Shown here piece by piece: positions 52,334 to 61,963 of a stretch of 64,000 nt of DNA. The translations under genes and the position numbers were made by a program. Source of the stretch: Streptococcus orisasini (GTDB lineage: Bacteria; Bacillota; Bacilli; Lactobacillales; Streptococcaceae); assembly GCF_001431045.1 (NCBI RefSeq), contig NZ_BCLE01000017.1, forward strand, positions 1 to 64,000. The letters are read 5' to 3'. The notes beneath the pieces were generated by a model. That model searched no databases, was not told the origin of the DNA, and saw only the letters and a program-made list of their open reading frames with translations. Each line of letters starts with the position of its first letter. Position 1 is the first letter of the stretch.

Positions 52334-54406
52334 ATGACAGAAAATAAATCTTTTTACATTACAACGCCGATTTATTACCCATCAGGGAAATTGCACATCG
52401 GCTCAGCCTATACGACTATTGCCTGCGATGTTTTGGCGCGCTACAAGCGTATGATGAACTACGATGTTTTTTATCTGACGGGGCTGGATGAGCACGGTCA
52501 AAAAATTCAGCAAAAAGCTGAAGAAGCTGGCATCACACCTCAGGCATATGTAGACGGTATGGCAGTAGGGGTCAAGGAACTTTGGAAACTTCTTGATATC
52601 TCTTACGACAAGTTTATCCGCACGACTGACGACTATCATGAAAAGGTTGTGGCTGCTGTTTTTGAAAAATTACTGGCGCAGGGTGATATTTACCTCGGTG
52701 AGTATTCTGGTTGGTATTCTGTGTCAGATGAGGAATTTTTCACCGAAAGCCAATTAGCAGAAGTCTACCGTGATGAAAATGGAAATGTGATTGGTGGTGT
52801 AGCACCGTCTGGTCACGAGGTGGAGTTGGTTTCTGAGGAATCGTATTTCTTCAAAATTAGCAAATACCAAAAACATTTGGAAGCCTTCTTTAAAGCTCAT
52901 CCTGACTTTATCAGTCCAAATTCTCGCATGAATGAAATGTTGAAAAACTTCATCGAACCAGGTTTGGAAGATTTAGCTATTTCTCGGACGACATATACTT
53001 GGGGTGTCCCAGTTAAATCAAATCCTAAACACGTGGTTTATGTGTGGGTTGATGCTTTGCTCAACTATGCGACAGCTCTTGGTTACGGTCAGACAGATTC
53101 TGCTAACTTTGATAAATTCTGGTTAGGTCAAACAGTCACTAAATCTTGGACAGATGAAGATGGTAAGTCATGGAACTTCACGGTCAATCCAGAAGTCAAC
53201 CACATGGTTGGGAAAGACATCTTGCGTTTCCACAGCATTTACTGGCCAATTATTTTGATGGCGCTTGACTTACCATTGCCAAATCGCTTGATTGCGCACG
53301 GTTGGTTTGTCATGCAAGATGGTAAAATGTCTAAGTCAAAAGGCAATGTGGTTTATCCAGAAATGTTGGTGGAGCGTTATGGACTTGATCCGCTTCGCTA
53401 TTATCTCATGCGTTCATTGCCAGTCGGATCAGACGGAACCTTCACACCGGAAGATTATGTTGGCCGTATCAATTATGAGCTTGCCAATGACCTCGGTAAC
53501 CTGCTTAACCGTACGGTTGCCATGATAAACAAGTATTTTGGTGGTGAAATTCCTGCTTACGTAGAAAATGTGACAGCCTTTGATGCTGATTTGGCAGCAG
53601 TTGTCGCTGATAATTTGGCAGAATACCACAAGCAAATGAACGCCGTGGATTATCCGCGTGCGCTTGAAGTGGTTTGGAATATTATTTCTCGTACCAATAA
53701 GTATATCGACGAAACGACTCCTTGGGTATTGGCAAAAGATGAAGCCAAACATGATGAATTAGCGGCAGTCATGTCCCACTTGGCAGCCAGCCTGCGCGTG
53801 GTAGCCCATCTCATTCAGCCATTTATGATGACCACTTCAGATGCCATTATGGAGCAGCTCGGTTTGGCTGGTCAATTTGACCTAGAGCACCTTGAACTTG
53901 CAGGACTGCCAGCAGGTGTCAAGGTGGTTGCCAAAGGCACACCAATCTTCCCACGTCTGGATATGGACGAGGAAATCGCCTATATCAAAGAGCAAATGGG
54001 CGACAGCTCTGCTATGGCTCAAGAGGAAGAAAAGAAATGGGATCCAAGCGAAGTTGAGCTCAAAAACGAGAAAAAAGCCATCAAGTTTGATGACTTTGAC
54101 AAGGTGGAAATCCGTGTGGCTGAGGTCAAGGAAGTGTCTAAGGTTGAGGGTTCTGACAAGCTTCTCAAGTTCCGCTTGGATGCAGGTGATGGCGAGGATC
54201 GTCAAATACTTTCTGGTATCGCTAAATACTATCCAAACGAACAAGAGCTGCTTGGAAAGAAAGTCCAAATCGTTGCCAACCTCAAACCGCGCAAGATGAT
54301 GGGCTTGGTTAGCCAAGGCATGATTCTCTCTGCCGAACACGCTGATGGCAAACTCACTGTCTTGACAGTCGATGACAGTGTACCAAATGGCAGCCAGATT
54401 GGCTAA
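52334..54406 (+). CDS. metG: Methionyl-tRNA synthetase
   Basis: A 690-residue class I synthetase. The HIGH-like motif is LHIGSAYT near residues 21-28, the KMSKS loop is KMSKSKGN near residue 334, and a C-terminal EMAP/Arc1-type tRNA-binding domain begins around [16 protein letters not shown] near residue 595. It is about 25 residues longer than I recall for typical streptococcal MetG (about 665); one extra stretch is [15 protein letters not shown] near residue 273. The codon choice looks somewhat unlike its neighbours, a hint of allelic replacement. The ribosome binding site is gaaaggagt. Confidence 0.95.
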   Translation: MTENKSFYITTPIYYPSGKLHIGSAYTTIACDVLARYKRMMNYDVFYLTGLDEHGQKIQQKAEEAGITPQAYVDGMAVGVKELWKLLDISYDKFIRTTDDYHEKVVAAVFEKLLAQGDIYLGEYSGWYSVSDEEFFTESQLAEVYRDENGNVIGGVAPSGHEVELVSEESYFFKISKYQKHLEAFFKAHPDFISPNSRMNEMLKNFIEPGLEDLAISRTTYTWGVPVKSNPKHVVYVWVDALLNYATALGYGQTDSANFDKFWLGQTVTKSWTDEDGKSWNFTVNPEVNHMVGKDILRFHSIYWPIILMALDLPLPNRLIAHGWFVMQDGKMSKSKGNVVYPEMLVERYGLDPLRYYLMRSLPVGSDGTFTPEDYVGRINYELANDLGNLLNRTVAMINKYFGGEIPAYVENVTAFDADLAAVVADNLAEYHKQMNAVDYPRALEVVWNIISRTNKYIDETTPWVLAKDEAKHDELAAVMSHLAASLRVVAHLIQPFMMTTSDAIMEQLGLAGQFDLEHLELAGLPAGVKVVAKGTPIFPRLDMDEEIAYIKEQMGDSSAMAQEEEKKWDPSEVELKNEKKAIKFDDFDKVEIRVAEVKEVSKVEGSDKLLKFRLDAGDGEDRQILSGIAKYYPNEQELLGKKVQIVANLKPRKMMGLVSQGMILSAEHADGKLTVLTVDDSVPNGSQIG

Positions 54407-54443
54407 ACTTTGCTTTCTATGGCTTTTAACATAAGGCTTAAAG

Positions 54444-54476
54444 GGCCGGAAATCCTTATTTTCCGGTCTTTTTTTA
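54444..54476 (+). terminator. Intrinsic terminator after metG
   Basis: ggccggaaa pairs with tttccggtc, followed by a run of seven T. Confidence 0.9.
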
Positions 54477-54513
54477 AAATGGTCATTTTTAATTGTTTGT
54501 TTTTGGAGGAATA

Positions 54514-54954
54514 ATGAAGGTACAAGCATTGTGGAATGAGTACAAGCAAATCAATCCAGCTATTGGTGATGAAATTGACGCTTGGGCATTTGGAGCTGAG
54601 CCTGATTTGCTGGCGCAGTTGGTGCTGGACGGTGTTAAAACAGCCACGGCTTCGGCTTATGATTTGTATGAAGTAGACAATGAGCCCCTGCCTCAGGTAG
54701 GCAGCTATGATGTCATTTTAGACAGTCATGATGAGGCTGTTTGCATTATTGAAATTACCAAGGTGACCATTGTTCCTTTTAAGGAAGTGTCTGCTGAACA
54801 TGCTTTTAAAGAAGGCGAAGGTGACCGCACCCTAACTTGGTGGCGCTCTGTTCACCAGCCGCTTTTTAGGCAGTGGTTTATCGACTGCGGCTTAGTCTTT
54901 ACAGAAGATAGTCCCGTTGTTCTTGAGGAGTTCCGTCTGGTCTTTACTCCCTAA
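54514..54954 (+). CDS. ASCH-domain protein
   Basis: A 146-residue ASCH-domain protein (PUA-like fold). WAFGAEPDLLAQLVLDGVKT, GVKTATAS and GEGDRTLTWWRSVHQPLF are typical of the ASCH family. Members are thought to bind RNA, and some hydrolyse N4-acetylcytidine. ATG 54514 follows ttggaggaata; the frame extends seven codons upstream without a ribosome binding site. The gene sits alone between metG and glmU. The biological role is uncertain. Confidence 0.9.
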   Translation: MKVQALWNEYKQINPAIGDEIDAWAFGAEPDLLAQLVLDGVKTATASAYDLYEVDNEPLPQVGSYDVILDSHDEAVCIIEITKVTIVPFKEVSAEHAFKEGEGDRTLTWWRSVHQPLFRQWFIDCGLVFTEDSPVVLEEFRLVFTP

Positions 54955-54975
54955 TTTAACAAATGATTGGAAAAA

Positions 54976-54984
54976 TGCTATAAT
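54976..54984 (+). promoter_or_regulatory. Extended -10 promoter of the glmU operon
   Basis: TG-C-TATAAT, 45 bases before the glmU ATG. Confidence 0.7.
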
Positions 54985-54986
54985 GA

Positions 54987-56408
<1,422 letters not shown>

Positions 56409-56417
56409 GAGATTTTT

Positions 56418-56969
56418 ATGGAATTTGAAGAAAAGACCATCAAGCGTCAGGAGATTTTTGATGGACGGATTTTTAAGGTTGCTGTTGATGATGTCGAATT
56501 GCCCAATCAATTGGGTACAGCTAAGCGCGAGTTGATTTTTCATCGGGGTGCAGTTTCTGTTTTGGCTGTTACGCCGGATAATAAGCTGGTCATTGTCAAA
56601 CAGTATCGCAAGGCAATTGAAAAAATTTCTTATGAAATTCCGGCAGGAAAACTTGAAATCGGTGAAAATGGCAGTGAAAAAGCAGCGGCTCTGCGTGAAT
56701 TAGAAGAAGAAACAGCTTATACAGGAGATTTAGAACTTATTTATGAGTTCTATACAGCCATCGGATTTTGCAATGAAAAAATAAAGCTTTATCTGGCTAC
56801 AAATCTAAAAAAAGTTGCTAATCCGCGTCCGCAGGATGACGATGAGGTCATCGAACTGCTTGAATTAACTTATGACGAATGTATGGAACTGGTGGCATCA
56901 GGAGATATTGAAGATGCTAAAACTTTGATTGCTCTGCAGTATTTTGCCTTGCATTTTAAGAATGAATAA
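56418..56969 (+). CDS. Nudix hydrolase (ADP-ribose pyrophosphatase type)
   Basis: A 183-residue nudix protein. The nudix box is seen in GENGSEKAAALRELEEETAY near residues 79-98; the REL-EEE core is intact. The upstream IPAGKLEIG is the ADP-ribose pyrophosphatase hallmark. It likely hydrolyses ADP-ribose to AMP and ribose-5-phosphate. It lies nine bases after glmU and 11 bases before macP. The ribosome binding site is taggagat. Confidence 0.9.
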   Translation: MEFEEKTIKRQEIFDGRIFKVAVDDVELPNQLGTAKRELIFHRGAVSVLAVTPDNKLVIVKQYRKAIEKISYEIPAGKLEIGENGSEKAAALRELEEETAYTGDLELIYEFYTAIGFCNEKIKLYLATNLKKVANPRPQDDDEVIELLELTYDECMELVASGDIEDAKTLIALQYFALHFKNE

Positions 56970-56980
56970 GGGGAAATGTT

Positions 56981-57307
56981 ATGGGAAAACCGCTTTTAAC
57001 AGATGAAATGATTGCGCGTGCCAATCGCGGTGAAAAATTTTATGAGGAAGACGATTTTGATCCGGAAAAGACCATCGTTATTCGGACCGATTCTCAAAAA
57101 GTTTCGCCTGCTTATGATAGCAGCAGTGATTTTGCTGATGAAGACGAAGAAGACTTTGATTTTGGTGATTATGATGAAGATCCTATCATCAAAAGCCGCC
57201 GTATTGAAAATGCTAAGCGCGGTGAATTTCAGTCTAAACTCAACTGGATTTTAATCGGTATTGGTTTGCTTTTAGCAATCTTAATTTACGCAGTTTTTAA
57301 ACTTTAA
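56981..57307 (+). CDS. macP: PBP2a activator MacP
   Basis: A 108-residue single-pass membrane protein. MGKPLLTDEMIARANRGEKF at the N-terminus and RRIENAKRGEFQSKLNWILI before the membrane helix (about residues 85-106) resemble pneumococcal MacP, which activates the penicillin-binding protein PBP2a at midcell and is regulated by StkP phosphorylation. An acidic middle (DEDEEDFDFGDYDEDP) is present. The place between nudix and mtnN is the same as I recall in pneumococcus. The ribosome binding site is aaggggaaatg. Confidence 0.85.
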   Translation: MGKPLLTDEMIARANRGEKFYEEDDFDPEKTIVIRTDSQKVSPAYDSSSDFADEDEEDFDFGDYDEDPIIKSRRIENAKRGEFQSKLNWILIGIGLLLAILIYAVFKL

Positions 57308-57318
57308 GGAAAGAGAAA

Positions 57319-58008
57319 ATGAAAATCGGAATTATCGCGGCTATGGATGAGGAATTAAAACTTCTTCTGGAAAAGCTGAGTCAAAAGACAGAAGACGTTT
57401 GTCTGGGGCGGACTTATTACAGCGGCCGTCTGGGCAGACATGACGTTGTTCTTGTGAGAAGCGGCGTTGGTAAAGTGATGAGCGCCATGAGTGTTGCTGT
57501 TTTAGCTGATCATTTTGCGGTTGACGCTCTGATTAATACAGGTTCTGCCGGAGCTTTGGCGCCGGATTTAGAGATTGGCGATGTTGTGGTGGCAGACAAG
57601 CTTGCCTACCATGATGTTGACCTGACTGCTTTTGGCTATGCCTTTGGACAGATGTCAGAGCAGCCTCTTTATTTTGAATCGGAAAAAACTTTTGTAGCTG
57701 CCTTTGAGAAAGTATTGGATCAGTTCCAGATTAAGAGCAAAGTCGGTTTAATTACCAGCAGTGATTCTTTTATGGCAGGTAAGGATAGGACTGATTTTGT
57801 TAAAGAACATTTTCCAGAGGTTGAAGCGGTAGAGATGGAAGGTGCTGCTGTTGCTCAGGCGGCATCCGCAGCCAATCTTCCCTTTGTCGTTGTTCGTGCC
57901 ATGAGTGATACTGCAGCGCATGATGCTAACCTGACTTTTGATGAATTTATTGTTGAAGCTGGTAAACAGTCGGCTCAAGTTCTCTTAAAATTTTTGGAAG
58001 TTTTATGA
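57319..58008 (+). CDS. mtnN: 5'-methylthioadenosine/S-adenosylhomocysteine nucleosidase
   Basis: A 229-residue nucleosidase (Pfs) that cleaves S-adenosylhomocysteine and methylthioadenosine, giving S-ribosylhomocysteine for AI-2 synthesis by LuxS. MKIGIIAAMDEELKLLLEKL at the start, NTGSAGALAPDLEIGDVVVA and the catalytic-region VEAVEMEGAAVAQAA are diagnostic. The C-terminal VRAMSDTAAHDAN contains the catalytic aspartate. It is the last gene of the glmU unit; I see no clear terminator after it. Confidence 0.96.
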   Translation: MKIGIIAAMDEELKLLLEKLSQKTEDVCLGRTYYSGRLGRHDVVLVRSGVGKVMSAMSVAVLADHFAVDALINTGSAGALAPDLEIGDVVVADKLAYHDVDLTAFGYAFGQMSEQPLYFESEKTFVAAFEKVLDQFQIKSKVGLITSSDSFMAGKDRTDFVKEHFPEVEAVEMEGAAVAQAASAANLPFVVVRAMSDTAAHDANLTFDEFIVEAGKQSAQVLLKFLEVL

Positions 58009-58145
58009 GTATAATCCTGGTAAAAAAACTGGGAACAGCAACTGTTGACTCGGCTGTGGATTAGCACTTGGAGAAGGAGGATTCGTCACAAGAGCAACTA
58101 GCGAAGCTGTTGAATATTTAGTATCATGTTGATAAGAAATCAGTT

Positions 58146-58232
58146 ATGACGTATTTTTTTATCGCTGTCATTTCATTTGTAATTTTGGCGATAGTTTTGT
58201 ACATATGTGGCTTTATTAAATTAAAAAAATAG
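58146..58232 (+). CDS. Putative 28-residue membrane peptide
   Basis: ATG 58146 to TAG 58230-58232 encodes one hydrophobic helix of about 20 residues (FFIAVISFVILAIVLYICGF) followed by a basic end (KLKK). The form resembles type I toxin peptides or other small membrane regulators. The ribosome binding site is poor (ataagaaat), which lowers confidence. It lies in a repeat-rich gap after mtnN. Confidence 0.4.
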   Translation: MTYFFIAVISFVILAIVLYICGFIKLKK

Positions 58233-58309
58233 AAGCTAAGGTATATCAATTTCTCCCGACTCCCTTTAGGTTTCGGGATATTTTTCTGAGAATAGGGGAT
58301 ATAATTAGT

Positions 58310-58552
58310 ACTCAATAAAAATAAACTAGGCGACGAGCTGCGAGGGTGGATTAAAAAGGTTTGTGAGACCTTTTTAATCGGGAAATGAAGCTTGCAAAGC
58401 AAGTGCCAAAAACGCTCTGGCAAGAGACCGCTTCAGGTCACCACCTTGAAACTAGGGAGTGGTGAGAACCAAAATTTTCAATTTTTAGGTTGATCCCACT
58501 CCCAAAGTGAAGGTGACAAGGTATAGTTTTGATTTTTGAAGAGTATAACACT
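58310..58552. repeat. Composite intergenic element (R4 arms flanking R3)
   Basis: The outer arms (58310-58345 and 58504-58552) match the reverse complement of the R4 repeat at 40104-40209. Between them, 58424-58503 matches R2 (18471-18550) with seven substitutions in 80 bases. The middle also has a hairpin (gattaaaaaggt / acctttttaatc) at about 58353-58380. This looks like one mobile repeat inserted into another, or a hybrid family member. No ORF is credible. Confidence 0.75.
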
Positions 58553-58613
58553 AGCGGTTTAGCTGCTTTTAAAATAAATAAGTCAATAGTTTCACTATGA
58601 AACTACTGTTATT

Positions 58614-58659
58614 AAGTCTGTCTATGATTTGTTTGTCCTATCATTGACAGGCTTTTTAT
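58614..58659 (+). terminator. Terminator-like hairpin
   Basis: aagtctgtc pairs with gacaggctt and atgat with atcat inside it, followed by ttttatt. It separates the repeat region from the transporter unit. No upstream gene nearer than the peptide ORF is evident. Confidence 0.6.
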
Positions 58660-58943
58660 TATGCTGTTAATAAGCATACTTTACAAACATAAGCTTTAAG
58701 ACTTGCTGACGATGCTGAATTGAGGTTCTTTATAAATCACAAACCAAAAGCAGATTTAAATATGAATCTTGACTTAACAGACAGTCTCTATAAAGAAAAA
58801 TTATATTAGAGCATAAAAAATATAGATTTTTCAAAAGGTAATAAAAGTAATAAGATTAACCTATTAGATAATTGCAATCATCTAAAGAATAAGTGAGAAC
58901 TGTTATCTTTCAAAAGGTAATTTTCATAGAAGGAGAGTGTCAT
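58660..58943. other. AT-rich region before the transporter unit
   Basis: Holds the probable promoter of the downstream small ORF, but I could not choose boxes with confidence. No longer ORF and no repeat match were seen. Confidence 0.4.
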
Positions 58944-59108
58944 ATGTTTAAAAAGATAAGATTATTCCTAAAGCATCTGCCGCTAAGTGGCTTGTCTGAG
59001 ACCAAAAAGCGGCTTCCTTACCAGCCTTTTACTAAACAAACAGGCAGTTTTCTGCTAGATGATTTTGTTAGTTATCTCATTGAAGAAAATAATTGGAAAT
59101 CATTTTAA
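58944..59108 (+). CDS. Small basic protein (54 residues), unknown
   Basis: ATG 58944 follows a good ribosome binding site (aaggagagtg) at about six bases. The protein is basic at the start (MFKKIRLFLKHL) and acidic at the end (LLDDFVSYLIEENNW), with no membrane helix. The longer frame from 58893 lacks a ribosome binding site. It lies 26 bases before the binding-protein gene, so it likely belongs to the same transcript. I recognise no family. Confidence 0.55.
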   Translation: MFKKIRLFLKHLPLSGLSETKKRLPYQPFTKQTGSFLLDDFVSYLIEENNWKSF

Positions 59109-59134
59109 TTGCTGATAAGGAGTTATAAAAAGTT

Positions 59135-59959
59135 ATGAAAAAGATTGCAAGTTTAATAGGACTTATATTTGGTTTGATTTTATTAAGTGCCTGCAGCAGC
59201 ACTGATAATACTAAGAAAGATTCATCTTCTAAAACACTTTCGGTTGCATTAGAAGAAAACACACAGCCGCTTAGTTATACAGACAGTTCAGGAAAATTAA
59301 CTGGCTATGAGGTAGACGTCTTAAAAGAGATTAATAAAACAATAAAAGGCTATAAACTAAAATATGAAGCTGTTTCTGCTGAATCTGCCGAAGTGGGATT
59401 GGAAAGTGGTACCTACGATGCTATTGGCGGAGGTCTCTTTAAAACAGTGGAAAGAGAGAAGAAATATCTTTTTCCCAAAGAATATACAGGAGTCAGTACA
59501 ATTGAAATTTATAAACGGAAAAAAGATAAAGCTATTCAAAGCCTAGATGATTTGGTTGATAAAAAATTAAGCCCAGTAACTGCTAACGGCGGAATTTATA
59601 ATTTGCTTATTAAGTATAATAATGAGCATCCCCAATCACAAATTAAAATACCTTTGGGAGAAAGCGGTGAGTTAGCAAAACGTTATCGGGGATTAGCTGA
59701 TGGAACCTATGATGCTGTTATAATGCCATCTAATTTTGGAGCAGACAAGATTATCAAAAGTTTGCATCTTGACATCAATACTGCTAAAAAACCAATTCAA
59801 GTTAATGCAACTTACTTTTTAATCTCAAAAAAGAATATAAAATTTAAAAAAGCTTTTGATAAAGCTGCTAAAAAACTAAGAGCTAACGGAACCCTGTCTA
59901 AATTATCGAAAAAATGGTTTGGAGAAGATATGTTCAAATACAAAGTTACAGAAGAATAA
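59135..59959 (+). CDS. Amino-acid ABC transporter substrate-binding lipoprotein
   Basis: A 274-residue lipoprotein of the polar amino-acid binding family (SBP_bac_3). The signal peptide ends in the lipobox LSAC at about residues 18-21. The mature part shows LSVALEENTQPLSYTDSSGK and GKLTGYEVDVLKEINK, typical ligand-binding segments. It should deliver a ligand, possibly a polar amino acid, to the permeases encoded downstream. A structured leader separates it from the first permease gene. The ligand is unknown. Confidence 0.88.
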   Translation: MKKIASLIGLIFGLILLSACSSTDNTKKDSSSKTLSVALEENTQPLSYTDSSGKLTGYEVDVLKEINKTIKGYKLKYEAVSAESAEVGLESGTYDAIGGGLFKTVEREKKYLFPKEYTGVSTIEIYKRKKDKAIQSLDDLVDKKLSPVTANGGIYNLLIKYNNEHPQSQIKIPLGESGELAKRYRGLADGTYDAVIMPSNFGADKIIKSLHLDINTAKKPIQVNATYFLISKKNIKFKKAFDKAAKKLRANGTLSKLSKKWFGEDMFKYKVTEE

Positions 59960-59970
59960 AAAAGAAAAAA

Positions 59971-60212
59971 CTGAACACGGGATAAAATCCTAGTAAAAAA
60001 GATAAACTTCCTGGTGTCTTAATGACACGGCGTCAGTTTCCTATTTTTATACGGATTTGAAACGCCCTTTGCGACACTTTGTTTGCTTAGTCGATCTTAC
60101 TAAGCAAACAAAGTTAGTGGGAGAGGTAGCCAATTCACTATGGTGATTGGCGTTTGTTATCAAGTGCAAAGCACTTAGATAACAATCCTCTGCCGTATCT
60201 TAAATAAAGGAG
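59971..60212 (+). ncRNA. Structured leader, copy 1 (units A and B)
   Basis: Unit A (59971-60060) forms an outer helix (aaatcc / ggattt) and an inner gtgtc/gacac hairpin flanked by aaact/agttt. Unit B (60061-60212) has hairpins ctttgtttgcttag/ctaagcaaacaaag, gccaat-cac/gtgattggc and tgttatc-aagtgc/gcactt-agataaca, with agagg/cctct able to close a junction. It ends at the ribosome binding site of the permease gene. I cannot assign an RNA class; a dispersed repeat is the alternative. Confidence 0.5.
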
Positions 60213-60220
60213 TTTTTAGT

Positions 60221-60904
60221 GTGAATATTAATTATATGATAACTGTTTTTCCTATCTTATTATCTAAAATTCCTGTTTCTTTATTTGTTTTCTTACTTTC
60301 TGAGCTGCTTTCGTTAATATTAGCATCATTGATGGCATATATCAGAATTAAAAGAATTTTATTACTGGAGCAAATTTGTTCAGTCTTTGTTTCTTTTGCT
60401 CGAAGTGTTCCGGGAATTATACATATATTCATTATTTATTATGGTGTACCAGCTATTTTTTCTGTGTTTGCCATTGATTTTGCTAATTTTAATAAGATAG
60501 TGAGTGCTGTTATATCTCTAGTGCTTTATCAGGGAGCTACTGTATCTGAGATATTAAGGCCGGTTTATCTTTCAATTCCCAAAGGACAGTATGAAGCTGG
60601 TGTCAGTATGGGACTGAGTGTTTGGCAGGTAAATCGGCGAATTATTATTCCGCAGATGCTGCCCATTGCTTTGCCCAGTCTTGGAAATGCTTCTGTTGAT
60701 TTAATGAAATATACCTCTCTCTTATTTCTGATTGGTCTTACAGATATAATGGGGCAGGCAGATAATTTAGTTTCTAATTCCTATGGGATATATCAGCTTG
60801 AAGTCTATGTATTAGTTGCTTTGATTTATTGGTTTTTTTCTGTAATTATTGGAAATATTGTCAGGATTCTCGAAAAAATTTCCAGTAACTATTTGCTTAA
60901 TTGA
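60221..60904 (+). CDS. Amino-acid ABC transporter permease 1
   Basis: A 227-residue His/Glu/Gln-type permease with about five helices. The coupling motif PKGQYEAGVSMGLSVWQVN lies near residues 120-138, typical of the family (EAA loop). FARSVPGIIHIFIIYYG is the expected upstream motif. The start is GTG 60221, eight bases after aaaggag. It overlaps the second permease region. It acts with the binding protein at 59135. No ATPase gene is in this locus, so the energy subunit must come from elsewhere. Confidence 0.88.
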   Translation: MNINYMITVFPILLSKIPVSLFVFLLSELLSLILASLMAYIRIKRILLLEQICSVFVSFARSVPGIIHIFIIYYGVPAIFSVFAIDFANFNKIVSAVISLVLYQGATVSEILRPVYLSIPKGQYEAGVSMGLSVWQVNRRIIIPQMLPIALPSLGNASVDLMKYTSLLFLIGLTDIMGQADNLVSNSYGIYQLEVYVLVALIYWFFSVIIGNIVRILEKISSNYLLN

Positions 60905-60915
60905 TTGAGGTGTTT

Positions 60916-61599
60916 ATGGCGGATTTTTTTCATAGTTTATTGGAAATTATAAAAGTGGTTCCTTATACCTTAATTCTTGCAGTGCTTATTTTAGTATTAG
61001 GCCTGATATTAGGAACTCTAATTGCTTTTTTAGCCTCTCGAGGGAATCAATTGCTGCATTTCATCACGCACTTTTATATATCTTATGTAAGAGGAGTTCC
61101 CATAGTTGTTCAGCTATTTATAGCACAGGCAGCTATTCCTAAAATTGCTCTGCTTTTTTTAAAGATGATAGGAAAAAATGAATCAAAAGTAGAAGTTCCC
61201 AGTATTGTAATTGTCCTTGTTTGTTATGTTTTTTATGAAGGAGCTGTTGAATCGGAAAATATCCGAGGAATTTTTAAGGCTTTTGATTTCAAACAATACG
61301 AAGCAGGACTATCTATTGGAATGACACCCAGTCAGGTTCTGCGCAGAATCGCAATTCCTCAGCTCTTTTACACAGCCTTTCCTATTTTAATCAATGCTTT
61401 TTTAAAAATCATGAGAACCTTGTCGGTTGCTTTTTTGGTAGGCATCGTTGAAATTATGGCCAGTGCAAGGTATATTGCGGCCTTGAGTTCTGATTATATT
61501 GCTTCCTATGTTGCGGCTGCAATAATTTATTGGGGAGTATGCCTTATCATGCAATTTCTTGTTAGATTGTATTTAGCAAGAAATTATCGTTACTTGTAG
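60916..61599 (+). CDS. Amino-acid ABC transporter permease 2
   Basis: A 227-residue paralogue of the upstream permease. The coupling region is FKQYEAGLSIGMTPSQVLRR near residues 126-145, and YVRGVPIVVQLFIAQAA is the family membrane motif. ATG 60916 follows ttgaggtg closely; a TTG at 60901 would add five codons but has no ribosome binding site. With permease 1 it should make a heterodimeric channel. The membrane partner of a separate ATPase remains to be identified. Confidence 0.88.
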   Translation: MADFFHSLLEIIKVVPYTLILAVLILVLGLILGTLIAFLASRGNQLLHFITHFYISYVRGVPIVVQLFIAQAAIPKIALLFLKMIGKNESKVEVPSIVIVLVCYVFYEGAVESENIRGIFKAFDFKQYEAGLSIGMTPSQVLRRIAIPQLFYTAFPILINAFLKIMRTLSVAFLVGIVEIMASARYIAALSSDYIASYVAAAIIYWGVCLIMQFLVRLYLARNYRYL

Positions 61600-61610
61600 A
61601 ATTGAACACG

Positions 61611-61714
61611 GGCTACGACACTGTGCAATTAGACTCGCTTTCCTAGAATCTTTAGGGATTCTAGGAAGGCTCCCTAAATTTCTTTGAGTCGCTTAACGGC
61701 TTAGTATCTTATGA
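61611..61714 (+). repeat. Partial, diverged copy of unit A
   Basis: Begins gaacacgggct as in the other unit A copies. It contains a strong 12-bp hairpin (ttcctagaatc / gattctaggaa) inside an outer gactc/gagtc pairing and ends cgcttaacggc. It lies directly upstream of the full copy 2. Confidence 0.5.
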
Positions 61715-61716
61715 AC

Positions 61717-61958
61717 TGAACACGGGCTAAAAGCGTCGAGAAAAAGATAGCCTGCCTTATGCGCAAAGCGCATGGCGTTAGGCTCCTATTTTCTTCCCGC
61801 TTTCTTAACGCCCTTTGTGATCCTTCGTTTGGTTAGTCGATCTTACTAAGCAAACGAAGTTAGTGGGAGAGGTAGCCAATTCACAATGGTGATTGGCGTT
61901 TGTTATCAAGTGCAGAGCACTTAGATAACAATCCTCTGCCGTATCTTAAATAATGGAG
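61717..61958 (+). ncRNA. Structured leader, copy 2 (units A and B)
   Basis: Unit A (61717-61806) has the outer helix aaagcg/cgcttt and an inner hairpin atgcgc/gcgcat flanked by agcct/aggct. Unit B (61807-61958) matches copy 1 (60061-60212) with 9 substitutions in 152 bases and no indel. One pair of changes is compensatory (T-A to C-G) and others lie in loops. It ends at the ribosome binding site of the UroD-family gene. Confidence 0.5.
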
Positions 61959-61963
61959 GATTT

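Noticed and set aside
53882..54529. 215-codon minus-strand ORF at the end of metG
   Set aside because: It is antisense to the tRNA-binding domain of metG and the terminator after it; no family features and no start signal.
58046..58130. Open peptide stretch (ending LVSC) after mtnN that recalls a bacteriocin-like tail
   Set aside because: It has an in-frame stop just upstream, no start codon with a ribosome binding site, and no leader or modification genes nearby. Similarity is too vague.
59971..61958. T-box, cobalamin, TPP or SAM riboswitch as identity of the duplicated leaders
   Set aside because: I looked for their hallmark sequences (for example the T-box AGGGTGGnACCGCG) and did not find them, so the leaders are left unassigned.
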